DNA from: JAJDFU01 sp964641965
Lineage (GTDB): Bacteria > Bacteroidota > Bacteroidia > Chitinophagales > Saprospiraceae
NCBI GenBank assembly: GCA_964641965.1
Contig: CAZXLD010000001.1
Coordinates: forward strand, 1-64,000
Direction of reading: 5' to 3'
DNA: 64,000 nucleotides
This document shows positions 16,410 through 27,700 of this stretch, in pieces. Numbering within the stretch: the stretch's first letter is position 1; every line of letters starts with the position of its first letter. Both the position numbers and the translations under genes were made by a program. The notes under the pieces are model-generated. The model was not told the DNA's origin, searched no databases, and was given only the letters and a program-made list of their open reading frames with translations.

Positions 16410-17981
16410 ATGGCTAACGGTGATTCCCCAATTGGCAGCCGATCCTCTTTTTTTGGACAACCGGCTGGATTATCCACCTTATTTTTTACTGAAATGTGGG
16501 AGCGGTTCAGCTATTATGGCATGCGGGCCATTCTAGTCCTGTTCATGACCACTGATGTAGCTCAGAAGGGATTGGGACTGACGGAAGAAACTTCTGGCGC
16601 AATTTATGGCCTGTATACTGCCGGCGTTTATCTGCTTACTTTGCCTGGAGGGTGGTTGGCAGATAATATTTTTGGCCAACAGAAGGCCATTTGGTACGGA
16701 GGTATCCTCATTATGATCGGTCATATATTGCTTGCTTTTGCAGGCTTTGAACAATTTTTCCCAGCAGGATCAGGGGCTTCACAAATGGTGTTTTTTATCG
16801 GTTTGGCGTTTATAGCCGGTGGGACCGGCCTACTGAAGCCGAATATTAGTACCATCGTAGGTGATTTATATCCAGAAGGTGGGGCACGACGAGATGCCGG
16901 CTTCTCCATCTTTTACATGGGAATCAACCTGGGGTCTTTACTGGGACAAACAGCAGTGGCGTATGTAGGTGAAAAAGTAGATTGGCATCTTGGGTTTGGC
17001 CTGGCAGCCATTGGTATGTTACTAGGACTTATTCAGTACCGTTCGACTATTGGTACGCTTAAGGGGATTGGAGAAGAACCCAAAGCTAAGTTGCACCGCC
17101 AAGAGTCCGGCGAGAAGACCAATCCCGCATTTGCCATCGGAATTTCCGTTTTCACCCTGCTTTTTCTGGTGGTTTTGCAAATGATTGGTTGGATTGATGT
17201 GACTTCGGCTAGAGGCTTGGCCGAGGCCGTTGGGATAATAATTATTACCGTTACCATCTCCTATTTTCTATATATACTGGTGGCCGGAGGGCTGGTTACG
17301 GATGAAAAAAAGAAGGTGGTAATTATTTTTCTGCTCTTTCTAGGGGCGGCTTTCTTCTGGGCTGGTTTTGAGCAAGCCGGATCTACGTTGAACTTATTTT
17401 CCAGAGACTATACGGATCGATCCTTTTTTGGATTATTCGGTGATGAAGGAATTCCAGCCGGATGGCTCCAGAATGTCAATCCCTTGATGATTGTAATTTT
17501 TGCACCTGTCATAGGGGCTTTATGGGTGCGACTTGCTACCCGCAATATGAACCCATCTACCCCTTTAAAGTTTGGGTTTGGTTTGATCCTGATGGCGGTT
17601 GGGTTCTATGTGATGGTAGTGGCTGCTAATCTTGTAGTGGCCAACTATGAGGCCGGCACAGCTGCAAAAGTAGGAATGGGATACCTGGTCCTAACCTATT
17701 TTCTACATTCCATAGGTGAACTAACCTTAAGTCCGGTTGGATTGAGTGCTACCACTAAGTTGGCGCCAAAGCGCTACATGGGGCAAATGATGGGTATTTG
17801 GTTCGTTGGGGCAGCACTTGGAAATCTAATTGCCGGTTTGTTTGCCGGGGAGTTTGATATTGTAGATCCATCTCCTTTACCAGGGCTTTTTATGACTGTG
17901 GTATATCTGGGTTTGGGGGCAGGTATCTTCTTCATCATATTTAGTAAGCCGATGCGCAACTGGATGGGGGATGTGCATTGA
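16410..17981 (+). CDS. Proton-dependent oligopeptide transporter (POT/PTR family)
   Basis: A 523-residue multi-helix permease carrying the POT signature FFTEMWERFSYYGMRA near the N-terminus, where the ExxER glutamates and arginine take part in proton coupling, and FYMGINLGSLLGQTAVAYVG in the fifth-helix region. It imports di- and tripeptides with protons across the inner membrane. I start at ATG 16410 (MANGDSP); the frame continues to a TTG at 16347 inside the palindrome, which is unlikely. The paralogue at 18080 follows after 98 bases. Confidence 0.93.
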   Translation: MANGDSPIGSRSSFFGQPAGLSTLFFTEMWERFSYYGMRAILVLFMTTDVAQKGLGLTEETSGAIYGLYTAGVYLLTLPGGWLADNIFGQQKAIWYGGILIMIGHILLAFAGFEQFFPAGSGASQMVFFIGLAFIAGGTGLLKPNISTIVGDLYPEGGARRDAGFSIFYMGINLGSLLGQTAVAYVGEKVDWHLGFGLAAIGMLLGLIQYRSTIGTLKGIGEEPKAKLHRQESGEKTNPAFAIGISVFTLLFLVVLQMIGWIDVTSARGLAEAVGIIIITVTISYFLYILVAGGLVTDEKKKVVIIFLLFLGAAFFWAGFEQAGSTLNLFSRDYTDRSFFGLFGDEGIPAGWLQNVNPLMIVIFAPVIGALWVRLATRNMNPSTPLKFGFGLILMAVGFYVMVVAANLVVANYEAGTAAKVGMGYLVLTYFLHSIGELTLSPVGLSATTKLAPKRYMGQMMGIWFVGAALGNLIAGLFAGEFDIVDPSPLPGLFMTVVYLGLGAGIFFIIFSKPMRNWMGDVH

Positions 17982-18079
17982 TGGAATAGCTGTTCAACTA
18001 AGCCTATGGCAAATTTTCCATATCGGATGCTACCTGGGATCTGCCTGTTCTGCCTTTGATTTAACACAAAGACGAAAAC

Positions 18080-19660
18080 ATGAACCTTGACATTGCCCAA
18101 TGGACCTTGCTCATTGGCTGGATATTTGTGCTGCTGTGGGTCCCATTCATTCTTTATTCCAATCGAAAGACACATCCAGGGGCTTTGTTTGTACTCTTCT
18201 TCACCGAGATGTGGGAGCGTTTTTCCTACTATGGAATGCGAGCGCTGCTCACGCTATATATGACTCGGGTACTTTTTCTCGGTATGGAGCAAGCAGAAAC
18301 CAAAGCACTTGGGATCTATGGTGCCTATACGGCCATGGTATACTTGTTACCAGTGATTGGCGGATTGATTGCGGACCGGATCTTTGGTTTCCGGAAAGCA
18401 ATCATTTTTGGAGGGGTTTTAATGTCTTTAGGTCACTTTACACTGGCACTCCAGGGGATTCAGGGATTGGAAAATAACCTCGTCATTTTTTATCTGGCTC
18501 TAGCGTTGATCATTGTTGGTAATGGTTATTTCAAGCCCAACGTGACAAGTTTTCTAGGGCAGTTTTATCAAATTGACGACCCTAGAAAAGATGGCGCTTT
18601 TTCTATTTTCTACATGGGTGTAAACGTAGGATCATTCCTGGCCACTATGACCTGTGGTTATGTTGGGGAACGAATTAACTGGCATTATGGATTTGGATTG
18701 GCAGGGATCGGGATGGCTTTGGGTATTATAGTTTTCGTCATATACTCTCATCTTTTTAAAGATAAGGGCTATCCACCGGCTCCTATAGAATCAAGAGAAC
18801 GGGTTGTTGCCGGATTGAGCCGCAATAGCCTTATCTATATAGGGTCTTTCCTGGCTATTCCGTTGGTGGCATTGATATTCAATATCAATAGGGAGCTCTC
18901 GATTATCCTTTTGCTAACCAGTTTATTGATCCTGGCTTATCTGATTTATTCGGCAGTGTCTATGAAGAATAAAAAAGAAGGTCAACGCCTGCTGGTAGTT
19001 ACAGTCCTTTTCTTTTTCCATACCACTTTCTGGGCTCTTTTTGAGCAGGCAGGAGGATCATTGACTTTGTTTGCAGCTCGCAATGTAGATCGAGCAATAG
19101 GGGGGGCGGAAATTCCTGCCTCCATGTTTTTAAGCTTGAACCCCTTCTTCATCATGATTTTAGCGCCGCTCTTCTCTTGGATGTGGATCAGACTCCGGCA
19201 ATCAGAAAAAGAGCCGAGTACCCCTATGAAGTTTGTTTTAGGGCTTTCCCAACTGGCGCTGGGCTACGTCTTTATTGTGCTTGGGGCTCGATTCTTTGTC
19301 GGCGAGGATGGTTTAGTTCCCCTGGTTTTTTTAGTGTTGATGTATTTGTTTCACACTACCGGCGAATTAAGCTTAAGTCCAGTGGGATTATCCATGATCA
19401 CCAAATTATCGCCAGCACGAAGAGTTGGGTTTGTAATGGGAGCCTGGTACCTATCTATATCATTAGCCAATAGTCTTGCCGGCGCTATCGGAAAATTTTC
19501 GGCGGTAGAAAATCTTCCTGAAAACCCCACTGTGTTTGAAACCCTTAATTTGTATACCGAGTCCTATATGATCTGGGGGATTGGCGCTGTTATGGGTATG
19601 GCGACTCTACTATTACTTTTAGTACCAATGTTGCGGAGATGGATGCATGGCATCCATTGA
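18080..19660 (+). CDS. Second POT/PTR family peptide transporter
   Basis: A 526-residue paralogue of the upstream gene with the same signature (FFTEMWERFSYYGMRALLTL) but an extra N-terminal helix (residues 5-25, AQWTLLIGWIFVLLWVPFIL) before it. FYMGVNVGSFLATMTCGYVG and GELSLSPVGLSMITKLSP are conserved between the two. The pair probably arose by tandem duplication and then diverged, perhaps in peptide preference. An imperfect palindrome, ATGGCAAATTTTCCAT (18006-18021), lies in the gap between them. Confidence 0.93.
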   Translation: MNLDIAQWTLLIGWIFVLLWVPFILYSNRKTHPGALFVLFFTEMWERFSYYGMRALLTLYMTRVLFLGMEQAETKALGIYGAYTAMVYLLPVIGGLIADRIFGFRKAIIFGGVLMSLGHFTLALQGIQGLENNLVIFYLALALIIVGNGYFKPNVTSFLGQFYQIDDPRKDGAFSIFYMGVNVGSFLATMTCGYVGERINWHYGFGLAGIGMALGIIVFVIYSHLFKDKGYPPAPIESRERVVAGLSRNSLIYIGSFLAIPLVALIFNINRELSIILLLTSLLILAYLIYSAVSMKNKKEGQRLLVVTVLFFFHTTFWALFEQAGGSLTLFAARNVDRAIGGAEIPASMFLSLNPFFIMILAPLFSWMWIRLRQSEKEPSTPMKFVLGLSQLALGYVFIVLGARFFVGEDGLVPLVFLVLMYLFHTTGELSLSPVGLSMITKLSPARRVGFVMGAWYLSISLANSLAGAIGKFSAVENLPENPTVFETLNLYTESYMIWGIGAVMGMATLLLLLVPMLRRWMHGIH

Positions 19661-19720
19661 TTCCAATGTGGAATTGAATGGAGCAGATTTATTTGAATGT
19701 ATAAATGAGTAAGAAATCAT

Positions 19721-20176
19721 ATGGAAGTCAACTTTCGGAATTTAAATATCCTTTTCCTGGCTTTGTTATTGGGGCAATTACTGTTTGCTGGCGTAGCCTA
19801 TTTTCTCAACATGGATAAGGATCCAGCAGAAGCCGCCATGAAAAATGCAGATTTTGCGATCCTGGTGCCAGGGGCTTTACTAGCCGGTTTTTTGGGAGCC
19901 TACCTGTTGGATAAAGCTCAGGCAAACAAGGCTCCTGTCAAGGGAACCCCAGAGGAAAAATTGACCCATTATCGAACAAGCTTAATCATCCGATTAGCTC
20001 TGATGGAAGGTGCCAACTTCCTGGCTATCATTGCCTATTTTCTCACACAAGAAAATATCTACTTGGTTTATGCAGCCCTTGGAATTGGGGCTTTTGTGAT
20101 GTTTCGGCCCACCATCAGCCAATTTTCGCAACGATACCATGTTAGCGGAAAAGAATTGGAACAACTCACCTCCTAG
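19721..20176 (+). CDS. Small membrane protein of unknown function
   Basis: A 151-residue protein with four hydrophobic segments: residues about 8-28, 45-62, 88-108 and 112-130. I cannot assign it to a named family, though the length and layout resemble uncharacterised Bacteroidota inner-membrane proteins. It follows the second transporter by 60 bases on the same strand and might share its transcript. Confidence 0.7.
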   Translation: MEVNFRNLNILFLALLLGQLLFAGVAYFLNMDKDPAEAAMKNADFAILVPGALLAGFLGAYLLDKAQANKAPVKGTPEEKLTHYRTSLIIRLALMEGANFLAIIAYFLTQENIYLVYAALGIGAFVMFRPTISQFSQRYHVSGKELEQLTS

Positions 20177-20349
20177 TATTGTCCCAAGCTGCTCGAACTT
20201 TCTGTTTGCTTTGGGCAGGTACCCTTAAGCCCAGCTGATTTTTTTGGGAAAGAACCTTGAAATGGAGCGTCCGGTTTTTCCAATGCCTGAATCGGAAGAG
20301 GAGGTATTTTCAAGATCAAAAGTTCTATATTTTGGGAAACTCCAACTTA

Positions 20350-21586
20350 ATTCGGGCACTGGTTACAAAAACCCTATTGGGAGGTATATTTTTACTTACA
20401 ATTATCAACACTCCTCAGGCGCAGGATACATTGGCGCGTTCTGACGCGAAAAGGGATTTTAGAAGAATCGAAATTCTACCTGCTATAAGCTATACCCCGG
20501 AAACCAAATTGACCTTGGGGGGCTGTTGAAATCTATTATTTAGATCTATTCAGAGGAGATAGTCCTACGCAAATATCAAATATTCAGTTCCTGGCGATTT
20601 ATACTTTGGCCAACCAGATGTCTATCGCAGGGAGTGCAGAAGTTTTCACAGATGGGAATCGCTAGGGGTTTAGGGGCATTACTTTTTTTGACATCTACCC
20701 CGACCGCAATTATGGCCGCAGCAATACTGCTACTGCATTCGTAGAAGAGAGAACAGGGGAAAGTGAATTTGATACCCTAAATTATTTGAGGTACAATTCG
20801 AATCGATTTAATTTCTCACCCCAAATTCTTAGACAGGTATGGCCTTCTTTTTATGTCGGGGTAGAAGGAGAGCTCGATTATTTAACCCGGGTCCGGGTGA
20901 TTCCTGATGATTGGAGGTATTTGAATGCCGATTCGGTTTCAATAACCGAATTGCCCGTGGAAGGTTTGCAAGTTGGTTTGGGTGTGGCCCTGCTGTATGA
21001 TACACGTGATTATGTGTTAAATCCACTCTCCGGGACCTTCATTTCCTTTCGCGCTTTATTTTTTGGGCCAGGGGTAGGAAGTGATTTTCGGTATCAGAAT
21101 GTGCGCCTGGATGCTCGCCATTATCTGAATACCTTTCGAAATCAAACTCTGGCGCTTCGGTTTTTATTGGATAGTAGGTTCACCTCCAAAGCGAATGGGA
21201 TCCCAATACGTGGCCTTTCTCGAGTAGGTGGGCCCCAATTTCTCAGAGGGTATTTCAGGGGGACCTTCCAGGATAATCATATGTTGGCCGGCGAAATTGA
21301 ATATCGATTACCATTTTGGAAGGAATCGGATACGGCACCTTTCTGGCAACTTTGGCGCCGCTTGGGCATAGTCACTTTTGCAGGTGCTGCCCAGGTAGCA
21401 GAATCCTGGGATCACTTTAGAGGAGATCGTTTCCGTGTGGCAGTAGGGGGTGGTTTGCGAATCTTGCTTAATCGGGAGTCCCGTGCAAACATTCGAATCG
21501 ATTATGCTTTTGCGTTGGCACCTAATTCCAATGGACCAGGAAGAAAACAATCGGGCCTATATTTCTATTTGGCTGAAGCTTTTTAA
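20350..21586 (+). pseudogene. Broken Omp85/BamA-like outer-membrane beta-barrel gene
   Basis: The reading frame is interrupted twice. Frame one encodes a signal peptide ending NTPQAQ and a stretch ending TPETKLTLGG. It runs into TGA after a run of six G (20517-20522); one more G would continue as AVEIYYLDLF. The second frame then meets TAG at 20663-20665 inside DGNR-GFRG before running open to 21586. The C-terminal part has the Omp85 surface-antigen motif FLRGYFRG and barrel strands up to a terminal LAEAF (about 410 residues in all). No ATG fits the signal peptide; an ATT at 20350 would give MRALVTKTLLGG. Pseudogene or sequencing error. Confidence 0.75.
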
Positions 21587-21765
21587 GTGGTTGTACATTG
21601 CCTGGATTGAGAACAGGCCTTCAATCATTTTAAAATGGTATAAAAAGGTAGACAAAAAATGTAGTTGATTGATTGGCCTCATTACAGGAGAAAGCGCTGC
21701 CCAAATCCCTATCTACGTTTTTTAGATCAACGATTAATTCTTGCACCATCAGGCAGCAAAGGCAA

Positions 21766-24700
21766 TTACTGCAACTGATATCTGACCACAAAACCTCCAG
21801 CTGTATCGATCCGTGGGAAACCAGTGGAGACTTTGGGTTCGCTTCGCTGGTAGGTAACAAAAAGGCGAACGGAAAAATCTCGACTTACCTGATATTCGAT
21901 CGTAGGCGAGATAGATAACAAATAGTTTCCTCGGGTCGGCTCTACCACATCCTGATCCAGCAAATGATTGAAGGTAATATCATCCCGTAGAGAAAAATTA
22001 AAGTCAAAATTCAGATCCCGGGTGCCTTGCTGTTGTCGTCGATTCTGAGGCGGATTCTGTCCATTGTTGCCATCCTGTGTAGCTCCGGAATTAAAAAGGT
22101 TTACATTTCGTAAAATGTATCCGAAACTAATAATTAACTCCTTAGATCGGGTTTCCGTTAATTGGTTGCCTACTATGCTGAGGGCTAATGTCCTCAGCTG
22201 TTTATATTCTCCGGAAATGCTCATACCATTTCGAAGGGTGGCATTGATCCCGACCAGAGGTACAAATGACTCATTGATGACTACGTTGGGTAATTCTAGT
22301 CTTGCGAAGAAGTTCCCATTGTCCGGGTTTACCGGATTTGGATCTCCTTCTGCTATCCCATTCAGGTATCTGATACCGGTATTGAATGAGTTGACCGTAA
22401 GGGTTGACCTGTAGTTGTGATTAATTTGAAACTGCTGGAAAATCTTGTCTAATCCTGGAATTCGGCTAAGGCCATCGTAGTTTATTGTCCAATTAAGCCG
22501 TGGAAAGAGATCGAAAATATCCAACTTGACTGAATTGGGATCTTGCTGGGTATAGGCAGCGATAAAGGCAGGTATGATCACATCCTGTTGGTATCGGCCA
22601 TAGCCGAAGGTATACCCTTGCGCTGCAAGAATTGAATCCGAGTGCACGCCTGTTCCCAATCGCTGGGAGATCACAACTCGGTTGTTTTCGAAATCCCGGA
22701 AAATCTGGCGGATTTGAGTATCACTATCCTGGAAAAGGGTGTTTAGGGCCGAATAGGTTATGGTCATTGAACCAAATTGCTTGGGAATTTGATGCTGGAA
22801 ATCCACTCCATTGGGGTCGAAGTTTTTGTAAAATTCAGTATGGTTTTCAGTGAAACTCTTCCGCATTTCAAATTCGATCCTAAGGTCATTGAAGGGCTCC
22901 AGAGTCAATCGCCCATCCCAATTCTGTGTGTATCCCTGAAACACTTCCCGATTAAGGTATACACTTTCCGTCAGCCATCCTTTTTGTTGTGCTTGAAATA
23001 ACCAGTCTGCGTCCGTATTGTACTCATCGGTTCTCAAAAGGCGAATCCTGGGCTGATAACCTGCTACAAATCCCCATCCCGGGGCTTCCCAACCGGGAGC
23101 TAAGCCAAGGATATTAGAGCTTGGCAAATAACCGGGCAGTATGGTTTGAAACTGTTCCTGGAAGTTAAACCGAAGGTTTCGGATCATTAAAAAAGGCCGG
23201 AGTAAAAGTCGTACCGCTGGAGACAGACCTTGGTTTTCATTATTGCCTGAATTATTTCGATTGGGCCGTCGGTTGGATCTGGCACCCTGGTCAATTTGCC
23301 TGAGAAGACTAATCTTGCTGTAGATCTGATCGAATCGGAAATCGAGATTGATTTGTCGGTTTTGACTGTTTTGGATTACATTTCCAAGGCTGTCCACATT
23401 TAAAGCGGCGGCACTCCAGGAATAGTCTGCCTGGTATAGGGCACGTGCTTGTATCCAATCGAGGAAAGGAAGGTAGCGAATAGGAATATCCCAGCTCACC
23501 CTAAAATTATGCCTGTAATTTTTGTTCCGACCAAAACGCCGGATGTTATTCCAGATGCTATCTCGAATAAACTGGTCAGGATCAATTCCCAAGTTTGGAT
23601 TCTGTTCTACAAAACGGCGCACTTCAAATTCGTCCGGCTCATCAATAACCGCATTATTGACCGCGTTGAAGTTAAATTTTATGGATCGGGCGAGATCCCA
23701 GATCAGATCATAGTTTCGGTCCCAAGTAAAGCTCTTGTTGTAAAATGTGCTGAATAGTTCAGGAAGATCTGTATTCCGGTACACGGTAATATTCCGGTTC
23801 CGATCCATTCGGGTGCTAAATGCAAAGCTATTGGGTAAAGGATTAATATTCAGGGTTGATAGCCAACGAAGCGCACTGCCTTGGATCTTTTTGAAGGGTT
23901 CTATATAGGTTACTTGCCTGCTGTAGTTGTAATCCAGGACGGCAGTATGCCGCTGCTGTTTAGAGGATTCAATGATAGGATCTCGGTGCTCCGTATTCGT
24001 ATATGCATAGGAAACACTTACATTCTCAATATCCCAGGGTTTCGGTTTGGTATTGTTATTGGTTCTAACCTTTCGGACATTAGTCAGATTGACAGATTTG
24101 ATGGTGGTTACATCTTGGGCTGACTGACGGATCGAATCTCGTTCTTGCCCCGGGTCGGCAGCATCCAATTTGTCTTGGAGGATAATATCAAGGTCGTAGG
24201 GATCGAATTCGGGAGAGCTTCTGCTTTGAGACACTTGTCCAAAGAAAGGCAGGTTAATGCCCCAGCGTTGAGGAAAAAACTTACCAAGCTGAAGCTGTGT
24301 GGAAAAGTCAAATCCAAATAAACTTTCCCGAGCGCGTTCTTGCACTTTTTGATTAATTGCACCAAAGCCAATCGAACTGTAATTACCCGCCAGCGTAACG
24401 GTTCCAAAGTCGGCCAGTTTCATATCCATCCGCGCAATGGCAGCCATTCCACCCCGCTCATCCAGTCCGGATAATCGCATTTCGTTCACCCACACTTCAG
24501 CTCCGGTTGGATCAATCTGCGAGCCTTGAAAGGGGTTGCGAATGCCGATCATGGCAATTTTGACAAAACCCAGGTTGGGATTTCCTTTGACGCTGATTCG
24601 GTGTTGAAGCTCAGGGTCCCTGCCGTCGATTAGCTTGGAATATTCCATTCCCAGGGCAGCTCCAGCTTCATTTCGCTCCAGTTTGAGATCAGTTAGGATT

Positions 24701-27700
24701 TTCAGAGCAAAGTCAAATTCGTTTTCATCCCGCCATACTTCCCGTTTATATTCATCGTCAATCGCGGTCAATCCGGCCAAATTCTCCACATCAGACATGA
24801 CCAGAGGGATCTCGTATTCGTAGTAATTATCTGTAAAGTCACTTCCCAATCTCAGGAAGACAGTCAATCCACCGTCCGGAACCTCATCCGGAACTCCGTT
24901 TCGGAATAGCTCTTCGGCATGCACAAACATGCGAAGCTGTTCATATACCCGAAAATCCAGGTTTATGGTTTTGAATACCTCGACGGAAGCAGAATCCTGG
25001 AGACAATCTACCTTCAGACTCAAGGACTGCTCGTTCTGAAGCGCATTAAATACCCCGACTGTTTGTTCTCGTTGGATACCTAGCGGTAATACGTAATTGA
25101 AGGGTTCCCGACTGGCATTTTGCTCAATGTTTACGGCATCAATTACAAACTCTCCAGGGGTAGCATCTGTACATTCCAGAGGCTTATCGGTAAGCCTTCT
25201 GGTGTAATCCCGCCACTGATTCCTCACCAGCTCCAAGGTGGCAAAACGCAAAGTGGTGCGCGTTTCAAATCCGCGCATGTACATCCGCATGAAACGAATG
25301 GATCGAAAATCAACGATCCCTCCAACACTTCTTTTTTGGTTGGTATTTAAGGGTATACGGAATCGGTACCACACCCGGCCGTTATCTGCCTCTTGTCGGT
25401 CGGTGATAAATGGGGTGCGGCTTTCATCGATTAGGCGTGTCCCAGGCAGATTGGTTAATGGAATTTCATATTGAAAGTATGCCTCTGCCTCATTTAGGGA
25501 GAAGTCGTTGTTAAGGTCTTCGGCATCCGGGAAGTTAGTGTAGGCACTGGTAAAGGTAGTGCCCGAATTAACGGGAGCATTTCCCTCTGGATTGTTAAAC
25601 CTGAAGTAACGATCAAAAATACCGTCCTCATCCGTAAAGATGCCATCTCTATAGTACCGGTAGTCATCATTGGAAGGGTCTTGACCTACTCTCTCACCCG
25701 CAGGCGGATTGACAGCCGATATAGAATTGACGTAATCCTGGAATTGAACGCGCTCATTTTCGTTGTTCAATCCGTCAAGACCAAGGTCTTGTTCTGCTCG
25801 GGAGGCCGGATCGTTATCAAAGGCATTTACAACTTGTTGGGTAACTGGTACAAGGCCCCAGGCGGTAGAATCTACACGGCGCTCGGGATTGGTGGGGCCA
25901 GGTAAGCCGTTTTCAAAGAACTTTCTAGAGTCCCTCAGAATATCTTCCGAAATGTTACCCAAGTTGATATAAATTGAACCCTCCAGACGGTCGGCATCCG
26001 GATTGGGTAGAGAAGGGTCATTCGGATCCAGGAAAGGGCTCAGCATCCAGAATTCGACGTACTCTATGTTAGCTGCCTGAAAGTCGTTATTAGGCAAATC
26101 ACGCATGATTCCTCCCCAACGGGTCTGTGGGGCATTCAGAATGATGGAATCCCCAATAAAAGAAACACCTTGGGTAAAGCCATCTAGCCCTCCCGGCTGA
26201 TCAAAATTGTAGGGCCCTCGAGCTCCAGGTTCGAAAGTAAGATCCAGCGTTTGGATATTCGGAAGCTGATCAGGAGTTAAAATCAGGTTAGGGAATACTT
26301 CGATTTGGGGAACTTCACTCGTGTATGGATTTTGGTTGTCATCTCCTCTCCGGGCTACCGGATCCACCACATACCAACTCAGCTTAGCCCGGTTTGCACC
26401 GGATACCAGATTATTATTTTCAGATGATTCCGGAAAGAGTGGGTTGTTATTCATGGCATCGTTCTGGGGTACACTGGCCAGTGCCCACCGATTGACCGGG
26501 ATTCGGATATCAAAGCCATTGGCACTTCCCTCAAAGTCGTCAATGTAAACCAATCCACCTCGATCATCCCCATTTTGGTTGATAGCTCTGGAGTGGCCGG
26601 GCTGTATGAAGGCAGCCTCTGCAGAGACATTAATACTAGAGGGCTCCTTGGTGGAGATGAAAGGTATGGCATCCACTGCCTTGGTAAGCCAGGGAGCTTC
26701 GCGGCTCAGGTTCAAATCGACTCCATAGATCCTGTTGTTAATTGGATCATCGCCCACGTTGACTTTCTGGGTAAAAGGCCGTTCGAAAAGGCGTAGATAG
26801 GTACCGCCGATCGTGAAGTTTTCGTCAATCTCATAATCTGCACGTATTCCGAACATCGTCTGGTTCTGAAATCCAAAAAGGGTGTTATCCTCGTACGAAA
26901 CATTGATGGGAATGCCTGAATTTAGAATTGCCTCATTCAGGATTCGAACCCGTCCAATATTATAATCTACTTCAAAGTCAATACCTTCCGTCAACTGTTG
27001 ACCTCCTGCAGTCACCTGGACGGACCCCCTGGGTATGTTGAAAGCACCTAGTGAAATTTCGGATGAGACACTTGATTTGTATTCTCCGCGAATGGTATAT
27101 CGGTTTCGCTCCTGAAATTCCTGAGCCCGGAAAAGCGTAGAGTCATACAGCTCCTGGAAGAGGTACCGATCATGAAACTCCGGTTCGATTATTTCTGCCA
27201 AAGAAGAGCCAAAGGGTTCGAGCAATGGAAACAGAACTCGACCGTTGGTAGGGTTGATAGTTACACCCGGGACAAAATCAAATACACCGTCTGGCTGAGG
27301 ATCGCCCTGCACATTCAAGATATCTAGGTTGAGCAATCGTAGCCAAGGGAATCCACCGAGTTCGGCCTCTGCAGGGTTTTCGGGAAAAAATCGCTTCTCT
27401 CCTTCCCCTGGATCTTCGTAGAAGACATCGAGCATGAAATCCTGACGATTGATCTGAAATGCACCCAGGGAGTAGACGTTTTTCATCATCAGATCCCAGG
27501 TAGGTACATCGGTACGCTGCACAGTGCTCTTGAGCATTTTTACATAAAGCACCTCTGGTGTAAAGTCAGTGGTATCCGTACCAATATTCTGGACATTGTT
27601 TGCCAGATCTCCAATGAAGTAGGTTTTTCCATTGTAGGAATATTCGAGGGCAACACCGAGTACCTGATCGGGCCTCACATTGATGTTGAGCGAGATGTAA

